The notes below the pieces were generated by a model that ran no database searches, was not told where the DNA came from, and worked only from the letters and a program-made list of their open reading frames with translations. The translations under genes were made by a program, and so were the position numbers. From Cenococcum geophilum 1.58 (lineage: Eukaryota; Ascomycota; Dothideomycetes; Gloniales; Gloniaceae), in the NCBI GenBank assembly GCA_001692895.1, contig KV748192.1:2046001-2110000 (forward strand): a stretch of DNA of 64,000 nucleotides, read 5' to 3'. Position 1 is the stretch's first letter. Each line of letters starts with the position of its first letter. Shown piece after piece: positions 57,285 through 64,000 of the stretch.

Positions 57285-60200
57285 TCCATTATATAGTATA
57301 ACTATGGCAACACAAACCACCGTCTTGTAAGGCCCCTACTAGACAGCCTAGACCCAGAGAAACACTATATCCTTGCTATACAAGAGCCGTACTACAACAC
57401 CTACATATAATCAACATACTGCCCCTAAGGATTCCAGCTCCTATATAAACCAAAAGCAGCCACACGCGTATGCTTTATAATTAGCAAGACTATCAGCCTA
57501 TCCTCATAGTCATAGCAGGCAGTTAATCCAGATATTGCAGTTATAATAATCCAGACATATAGAGGACCGGTATAAATTATTAATGTGTATAACCCTAGGG
57601 TTGAAGGGGTCCTATAAATAGAGAATATTATATTGGTAATAAGCTTACTTAAAACCGAAGGCACAGAGTCTATCCTATTAGGAGATATAAACCTCCACCA
57701 CCCGCGGTAGGGGGGTATCCACGTCGCTACTAAACGATAGGTAGAGTGCCTACTAAAAGCTATAGATACCTGGGGCCTTAAGCTAGCCACCCCCCCTAGA
57801 GCAATTACATAGCAATAAGGATCCGCTAGAAGTACAATTAACCTTACATTTATAGATAAAGGCCTATACTAGAGACTTAAAAGGTGTAACCCCAAAGAAG
57901 AATAGGCACTTACTTTAGACCATATCCCCATCCAGATATAGCTAGATTTGGACATTAAGGCGCAACTAAATAGCAAAAGATACGTAATAAGGATACTTAA
58001 GGTAGACAGCTTCCTTAATACAGTTAAATAACAACTCTAAAACCTAGAAGAAATCTACCCAATACCAAACAAGCAAGGCTTATTAGCCACCCCTAAGGAA
58101 ATCAACCGAAGACTAGAAAGGATCCAGGCAGCGATTAAAAACAGGTTAGAAGAGTACTGCCCGGTCTTAAAACCGGGCCCCTACGCGCAACACGCATAGT
58201 CCGCATAATACGCGGTTCTTATAGCTAGCCAACAACGAGCAAGAAGGAAATACTTAAGCAGCCATAACCCTAAAGATAAGAGACAATACAAAGACACAAG
58301 AAACTAGTTAAAGAATACCCTAAAAAAAGAAGCAAGGAACAACTAGAGACAATTTATAAACGAGTACACTTTTAACCTAAGCCTCCCCTATAATAAGGGC
58401 CTGTGGGCTATAGCAAAATAGGTAAAGAAAAAGGTAGGGTAATTAGCAGAAGACCTATACCTACCACCCCTATAAAGAGCAGGGGAATTATAGGCTACTA
58501 ACAATAACGATAAGAAGGCAAAGATCCTTATAGAAAGGTTCTTCCCCTAACCGGCTCCAGCAGACCTTAGTAACATCACGGGTAAAACACCGGTAACTCG
58601 CCTACGGGTTAACAGCGACATAATAATAGAGGAAATGGCCAGAACTATTAGCCGCCTTTTAAATAATATAGCACTAGGACCAGATGGGATTCTAAATAAG
58701 GCCCTAAAGACCTATAGACCACTTATAGCACCCTAGCTTACAGATATAGCTAGAGCATGCTTTACTATAGGCTACTACCCACGACTCGGAAGATCTATAA
58801 CGACGGTTGTCCTATAAAAAGAAGGCAAAGCAGATTACTTAATCCTAGGAAGCTACTGCCCTATTGCCTTAAAAAACACCCTAAGCAAGATCTTAAAAAA
58901 GGTAATAGCGGACCGCATAGCAGATACGGCTAAAGAACACACCCTACTACTATAGAGCCAAATAAGGGCAAGAAAGAACCGCTTAACACTATTAGCACTT
59001 ACGCTACTCGCTATCACCATTAAATCCGCATAGGCAATGCGAAGGGACTTTATAGTATTAATGCTCAGCCTAGATATTAGTGGCGCCTACAATAACATAC
59101 CCTACAAGCATCTCCTATATATCCTTAGGGCAAAAGGCTTCCCAGAATAGATTATACAATTTATTTAAGGGTTTATAGGTTAGAAAGAAACATCACTAGT
59201 TTTCAGCGGATACTAGAGCCCCCCTATTATAGTTGCAACAGAAATACCATAAGGATTACCCCTCTCGCCTATACTCTTCCTTTTCTTTATAAGCAACCTA
59301 CTTAACTCCTTTAAGAAAGGGGCAACCTAGGGGATAGGCTTCATTAACAATATAAACCTAATTACATACGGGCTAACAGCCATAAAGAATTACAGAATAC
59401 TAGAGAAAGCTTATAACACCTATATAGAATAGGCAAGATAATATAGAGTCTAATTCTCACCAGAGAAATACCAGCTAATCCATTTTATAAGAAAACGCAA
59501 CCAATCTGTAGATCTCTAGCATACAATTCGCATCTAAGGCTTTGGGGGTTAACTAGTTTAGGGCCTAAGGGTATTAGGAGTATAGGTAGACAGCAAGCTT
59601 CGGTAGAGCGCACATACAGCGTAAGTGGCCTATAAGGGCCAAGCACAGTACATCGTATTATCTAGGATTATTAATTCTATATAGGGTCCATACTTCCAGA
59701 GGTCACGCCTACTATACACAGCAGTTGTCCGGCCAACTATAACGTATAAGTCTAGTATTTGGGCCATTAGAGAATCTAAAAAAGGCCCCCCTAAGTCACT
59801 CCTTAAACTACTCTAAAAGGTCCAAACAGCCTGCCTTTAGAGTATAATAGGCGCATATAAGCAAACGGCCACAGCACTACTTAAGAAGGAAGCCAATATT
59901 CCCCCCCTATAACTACATATTAAAGCCGCTGTAATATAAAGGGCGCAAAATAAACGTAACTCTAATATTATAAAGTATATTAAGACACACCTAAATAAAC
60001 TATAGAGGGACCCTAGGGCGCCCCATAGGAGAACAAACTAATAACCCTAAAGTAGGGAAGACATATTAGAGAAACAAATAAAGAAAGCAGAAGAAGAATG
60101 GTACTGCTTTAGGGCCCAGGCCCACATAGAGGAGGAAGGGAGACGCGTAAGAGGCCAGTAAAGACAATAGTAAGAGAGAGAAAGGAGCTAAAGTAAAGCA

Positions 60201-60920
60201 TAAAAGAATGCTAGGAAACCATCTACCGCAATATAATACTGGTTGGACTAACGCTAGAGAGGCGTATAGGAGTTAAAGGTACAGAGGCTAACTAAGGCAA
60301 GAGGAACCCAAGCCATAGCATAGTCAACGCCATAGGGGGTAAATACTCTAGGGCTCTAAGAAGGCCTAATAAAGGCAGAAAACACAATAGCAACACTCTT
60401 AAGAACAGGAATAATAGGACTAAAAAACTGGCTCTACTAGGTAGGTATCCTAATAGGTAGCCCAAGATATAAATATGGCTGGCTAAGACAGACACCAAAA
60501 TATATAATACTATTATACCCCTTACGCACCAACCGAGAAGTAATACTCTTAGTAGCTAGCATAGAGAACTATAATATACTGCTCTCAACACAAAAAGGCC
60601 TTAAGGCGGTTACCTAGTAGCTTATTAGCTAAAATATACTAAACCAGTTCCGGGTTGCTAGGGAAATAGTAATAAAGGGCGGGGGGGCAAGTAACGGGCG
60701 CCCCCTAATAACTCTACAGTAGTAGAGTAAAATATACAATACTAGCGCGTCCATAGGCTTATTACGGCAGCAGTGGTTCCCAAGGAGGTTAAAAAGTAAG
60801 GTAGTAGGAGCACCACAGGTAACTCGCAGGCGCCCCGTATGCGCCTTATAGGCGAGTCCTAAAAGGCGGGGAGATAGATTATGGGGTTTTCTCAAATAGA
60901 GTTTTCTCCCCATATGTACA
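57285..60920 (+). pseudogene. L3 ORF2, endonuclease-reverse transcriptase, full length
   Basis: One frame of about 1,200 codons (coordinate = 0 mod 3), interrupted only by TAG/TAA. The endonuclease spans about 57300-57940 with L-D-P-E-K-H-Y-I-L-A-I-Q-E-P, L-L-G-D-I-N-L-H-H-P at 57675 and D-H-I-P. RT spans about 58600-59600 with L-G-P-D-G-I-L, L-S-L-D-I-S-G-A-Y, L-P-L-S-P-I-L-F-L-F-F, and F-I-N-N at 59340-59351 (normally F-x-D-D). A C-terminal region (G-W-L-R-Q-T-P-K-Y-I) ends near 60900. It is inactive through stops and the mutated catalytic box. Minus-strand open frames at 57425-57790, 60292-60498 and 60629-60913 are its shadows. Confidence 0.9.
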
Positions 60921-61150
60921 TAAGGAGTAGTCCGCGTGGGCCCAATAGGGATCCAAATCGGACGTTAAGCAATAAATAATTATTATCTATTATAATTATT
61001 AATACAGGCTATAAAGTGTGTATTAAAACCCAAATCCAAATTATTAGAATTTATTATTCGGTGGTTGTTAAGATATTAAGGCATGATTTTTAGTGGGGTT
61101 GTATAATGCGTCTCTCACTTAGGTGCGTCGCTCGCTTATAAAGTACGTTA

Positions 61151-62315
61151 CCTATTTATTATTAACTTAAATGGAGATAAGAATAACTATGCGGCAGCTT
61201 ACTCCCTTTTTTTCTTACTGGCTTAGTATAAGGGAGTAAAGACCTACTAGGCTCTTTTTTCCCTAATTAATCTAACTCTTATTTCTTCTACTAGTAGAAG
61301 CGCTTTATATGGCCCTTCTTACCACAGTTATAATAAATGCGTAACTCTTAGTTCCACTTATTTAAATTAGGTTTTTGCCTATTATTATTCTAGGCTTAAC
61401 TAGCGTTACTTTAGGGCTTTAAAGCCTACTTACGTTATTCTTCCGTAGAGTGGTTAGGTTGGAATCTACCCCTATTATTAAAGCTAGGTCTAGTCCTACG
61501 CTTTTTATTATTAGCGTCTTATTCCTTTTACTTACTTAAATAATCTCTTTTAGCATTTTTAATTTAAGTAGCTTTAGAGATAAGCTTTTCTTAAAAGGTA
61601 GGAATTTCGCCCTTCTCCTATATAGCCTATTAAATCTTAGGTTATAACTTAGTAAGTAGCTAGTAAAGTTATATAGTATTATCCTATAGGTTTAAGTAGG
61701 GTATATTATCTTCTAGTTCTTCTAAGTAGTTTATAAACTAGACTATACTCTAGACTTCTCGCTATTTAGTATTATAGTATCGCTAGTTATAATATATCCC
61801 TTAATTAGTAGGGTCTTAGACCTAATTAACTAACTAGGACTTAAGTTCGCTAAATTTAAGGGATATAGTAAGTTTCTTCTTATAGCGTGTTTATAAACTC
61901 TTAATAGTGCTATATAGGAAGGTAGAAGCAATTAGTATCTAATTATACTTATTAGAGTAACGTTTCGGATCTAGCCAAAACTTAGTTTTATATTAATGGA
62001 TAAAACAATTGCAGTTCTAAAGACTATTACTATTATACTTATTAGGTTCCTTTATACGGAATTTAGGTTTTTCTAACATTATAGTATAGTATAGCGTTGC
62101 CCCTTTAAGTCCGCTTTGTGTCTAGGGTGTTTATACTTCCCCTAATTGTCCTTATAATTATTCTTAGTAGTCTTAATATACTTATCTTAATTATATCTCT
62201 AACTTTTTTATTTTTTTATAAGGTCTTATATAGCGACCGCTCTAATAACTCCCTAGCGGTAATTGTTTTTAAAGGTCTTGTAAGGTTAGACAGACTAGCT
62301 ATAGCTTCTTTATAG
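61151..62315 (-). pseudogene. G6 Gag with zinc knuckle
   Basis: Upstream coding part of G6, right of MITE-1. The N-terminal half near 62315-62100 reads T-I-T-A-R-E-L-L-E-R-S-L-Y. The CCHC knuckle is at about 61305-61350: Y-Y-N-C-G-K-K-G-H-I-K-R-F-Y, with the central Cys and His intact. The frame passes into the protease across the removed MITE-1. The plus-strand 65-codon frame at 62118-62315 is antisense to Gag and not a gene. Confidence 0.75.
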
Positions 62316-62337
62316 AAAGAGGAAATACGCTCCTCTG

Positions 62338-62745
62338 GGGAGACTCTCTAAGCCTTTTATAGTAGGGGCGTCGTTTTAGGGGGTAAGGAAGTATAGCCCA
62401 TTATCGTTAATTAGTAGCCATATGTTCCTTCTATAAAGGACTATAAGTAATTAGAATTATAAGAGACTAGTTTAACCAAAACGTATAATTATTTAATTAA
62501 TAGTATAGAATAAGAGTTATAGGTAAGTAAAAGATAAGTTAAGGTAAAATAAGCTTTATATAGTAAAGGATAAATGCTTTTTAACCTCTTTTATTAGAAA
62601 CTAATTACTAATTCTTCTTAAGAGGAGAACTAGCTTCCTATATAATCCTTCTAAAACGCTAGTAAAACACTTCGCCCCTTATTTATCTAACTGTGTCTTT
62701 TAAGATATAGATGGGATATAGATAGGATATAGATAAAACCTCCTA
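62338..62745 (+). repeat. Left arm of a large inverted repeat
   Basis: About 400 bp, inverted relative to 63025-63420. Shared words include GGGAGACTCT at the outer end, TAATAGTATAG, AGAGTTATAGGTAAGTAAAAG and GAGGAGAACTAG. A third relative lies at about 10315-10445. The arms are moderately diverged, mainly by transitions. This arm truncates G6. Confidence 0.8.
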
Positions 62746-63024
62746 CTATCTTATCTAATATATACCTTCTAGGGGATTCCATTACACTTATATATTTTAA
62801 TATTATAAATACTAGGACGCCTATCTCTACTTATATATAGATAATATTATAATTATAGCGGCAATAGTACTAGTAATTAAAGCTCTTAAGGAGCTTATAC
62901 GGAAATAATATAATATTAAAGACCTAGGAGAGCTTCGCTTTTTTTTAAAAAAAAAAATGGAATTTATATAGTGTATAACTATAACGGACTCTTCTAAAAG
63001 GTATATATTAGATAAAACAGATAA
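62746..63024 (+). pseudogene. Copia reverse transcriptase fragment
   Basis: The plus strand reads L-Y-L-Y-I-D-N-I-I-I-I-A (Y-I-D-N at 62834-62845, normally Y-V-D-D), then A-L-K-E-L-I-R-K, then I-K-D-L-G-E-L-R-F-F-L. This is the conserved order of Copia RT motifs. The fragment is about 90 codons, with a pure A run of 11 at about 62946. The frame continues into the right arm (T-N-I-P-L-M-S), so the right arm may once have been downstream Copia sequence. Confidence 0.78.
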
Positions 63025-63420
63025 AGGTTTTACTAATATCCCACTAATGTCCTAGAGGGGATATAGTTAGGCAGGTAAGGGGTAAAGAGTTTTACTAGCG
63101 CCTAAAAGGATTATAAAGGGAACTAGTTCTCCTCTAGAGAAGAACTAGCAATTAGTCTTTAAATAGAAAAGGTTATAAAGTAATTGTCCTTTAATACACA
63201 AAGCTCGTTCTACCTTTAACTTACCTTTTACTTACCTATAACTCTTACACTATACTATTAATTAGATAATTATATATTCTAGTTAAACTAGCCTCTTATA
63301 ATTTTAATCGCTTATAATCTATTACGGAAGGAATGTATAGCTATTAATTAATAATAACGGGCTATACTTCTTTGCCCCCTAAAATAACGCCCTTACTCTA
63401 AGAGGCTGATAGAGTCTCCC
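63025..63420 (-). repeat. Right arm of the large inverted repeat
   Basis: Reverse complement of 62338-62745, from GTGGGATATTAGTAAAACC at the inner end to GGGAGACTCTATCAG at the outer end. Together the arms and the 280-bp centre would fold into a long hairpin. Confidence 0.8.
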
Positions 63421-63489
63421 TATATTAGGAAAACGGGAAGTAGTATAGAAATTTTAGTTTTGCTAAAAGTATTTTTAGGGCCTAAGGCC

Positions 63490-63610
63490 AGCTTTTCGCC
63501 ATATTAGCTAAACCCTTAAGCTCTACGCTAGCTCTTTACCATATTGGCTAAACCCTATAACTATATACTAGCTTTTCGCTATATTAGCTAAACTCTATAG
63601 CTATACGCTA
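63490..63610. repeat. 40-bp tandem repeat, three copies
   Basis: Units start at 63490, 63530 and 63570 with AGCTTTTCGCCATATTAGCT followed by AAACCCTATAGCTATACGCT; a partial fourth copy follows. Confidence 0.75.
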
Positions 63611-63620
63611 GCACTACGCT

Positions 63621-64000
63621 AGCTAAAAGAGTATAATACTATATATATTATAGTAATAAGCTAGCTTCTAGCAGGCTCCTAGTAGGCTTCCTAGTAGGCT
63701 CTTAATAGGACTTTAATTTTCCTATAGTCCCTTATTAAAAGTCTCTATGCAAGCGCATTTTTTTAGATAACTAACCTTACTAAATTACTATATAATAACC
63801 AGATAATTAATTCTAAGGCTATAAAAAAAATTTTAAGTTTATATTATATATAAAATCTATAACTCCTTTAGAAATCCTATTAATTCTTTACTAAAATCTA
63901 AAACCTATAATGTATATTTTCTACTACTAAATATTAAATTAATTTTAAAAATTTTTTTAATACCTTATAGATATTTACCTTTACTATAACTTTTTTATTT
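63621..64000. other. AT-rich sequence, nothing recognised
   Basis: 63650-63720 has repeats of CTAGTAGGCTC. The rest is AT-rich with poly-A/T runs. No coding similarity, LTR or TIR was seen. Confidence 0.6.

Larger units (their letters stand above)
56897..60998 (+). mobile_element. L3: Tad-type LINE inserted in MITE-1
   Basis: 4.1-kb LINE flanked by the 17-bp duplication TTAATACAGGCTATAAA (56880-56896 and 60999-61015). It begins in the C-terminal part of ORF1, carries a full-length ORF2 and ends after GTTAAGCAATAA with an ATT-rich tail, as L2 does. Over the shared part it is colinear with L2. It is less decayed than the other LINEs and keeps CpA far better than TpG (in the 60 bases from 58561 I count six CA and no TG). 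Confidence 0.93.
56604..61148. mobile_element. MITE-1: TIR element in the G6 protease, split by L3
   Basis: Left arm 56604-56896, right arm 61016-61148. The ends are inverted repeats of about 130 bp beginning ACGTACTTTATAGCGAGCGA and including ACGCACC and TAATATCTTAACAACC. TA flanks both ends (56602-56603 and 61149-61150). Removing L3 leaves roughly 430 bp, much of it foldback. TIR sequence and TA target fit a Tc1/mariner-type MITE. It sits at the start of the G6 protease. Confidence 0.85.
52295..62337 (-). mobile_element. G6: chromodomain Gypsy element, both LTRs missing
   Basis: Minus-strand Gypsy coding region running from Gag (right, about 61151-62315) to chromodomain (left, about 52310-52480). 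It is interrupted by MITE-1 with L3 (56604-61148) in the protease and by MITE-2 (54446-54955) near RNase H. The 3' end is cut by the G5 right LTR and the 5' end by the Copia-related inverted arm at 62338; no LTR was found. It is heavily RIPped. Confidence 0.85.

Noticed and set aside
57425..57790. 121-codon minus-strand frame
   Set aside because: Antisense to the L3 endonuclease, whose motifs are clear on the plus strand.
60292..60913. Two minus-strand frames (68 and 94 codons)
   Set aside because: Antisense to the L3 ORF2 C-terminal region.
1..64000. A changed genetic code (TAG/TAA read as Gln)
   Set aside because: Trp codons are also TAG, and Cys to Tyr, His to Tyr and Asp to Asn changes occur at catalytic sites. 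All are C-to-T or G-to-A, which RIP explains without recoding.

Overview
The window is a stack of decayed transposable elements from a filamentous ascomycete (Pezizomycotina). I found no intact host gene, tRNA, rRNA or CRISPR array. The diagnosis rests on three things. First, recognisable Tad-type LINEs, chromodomain Gypsy elements (chromoviruses), a Copia relic and TA-flanked MITEs. Second, repeat-induced point mutation (RIP): CpA and TpG are stripped to TpA almost everywhere (in the 60 bases from 3301 I count ten TpA, one CpA and no TpG). Third, reading frames stay continuous for kilobases but are full of TAG/TAA where Gln or Trp belongs, with Cys to Tyr, His to Tyr and Asp to Asn at catalytic or zinc-binding positions. 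Such a region would be AT-rich, gene-poor heterochromatin.

Layout. 1-5220: LINE L1 (+) with ORF1, endonuclease and reverse transcriptase (RT), ending in a 30-bp tandem repeat. 5610-7490: ORF1 of another LINE, L5 (-). 7500-9850: an island that escaped RIP, holding four different tandem repeats. 10459-11033: MITE-3. 11048-23414: chromovirus G1 (-, target-site duplication (TSD) GTCTC), interrupted by a solo LTR (13632-13818) and by a complete chromovirus G2 (14621-20803, -, TSD ACTAG). 24242-40728: Gypsy G3 (+, TSD TATTC/TATTT), interrupted by LINE L2 (26076-28793, -) and by chromovirus G4 (30934-38923, -, TSD TAGAG). G3 itself seems to sit in a LINE ORF1, L4 (40729-41510, +). 41511-52294: chromovirus G5 (+), interrupted by a non-autonomous three-LTR dimer, NA1 (43363-47963, -, TSD ACTAC). 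52295-62337: chromovirus G6 (-), truncated at both ends, with MITE-2 (54446-54955) in its RNase H-side region and MITE-1 (56604-61148) in its protease; MITE-1 is in turn split by LINE L3 (56897-60998, +). 62338-63420: two inverted arms of about 400 bp around a Copia RT fragment. The last 600 bases hold a short 40-bp tandem repeat and AT-rich DNA.

How the parts relate. Nesting gives the order of arrival: G2 and the solo LTR came after G1; L2 and G4 after G3; NA1 after G5; L3 after MITE-1 after G6. Un-RIPped inserts (solo LTR, MITE-2) sit inside RIPped hosts, so they arrived later or were too short or too rare to be targeted.

The most interesting biology is shared between G1, G2 and NA1. Each carries a 10-base sequence two bases downstream of its 5' LTR that is exactly complementary to a site inside its own LTR, and the G1 and G2 versions differ in a compensated way. 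This suggests Tf1-like self-primed reverse transcription. NA1 keeps the G2-type LTR end, primer site, leader motif and polypurine-tract hairpin but has no recognisable gag or pol. It looks like a parasite mobilised by G2-type elements, caught here as a head-to-tail dimer.

All element names (L1-L5, G1-G6, NA1, MITE-1 to -3) are local labels. All translations were done by eye, and boundaries without a TSD are approximate.
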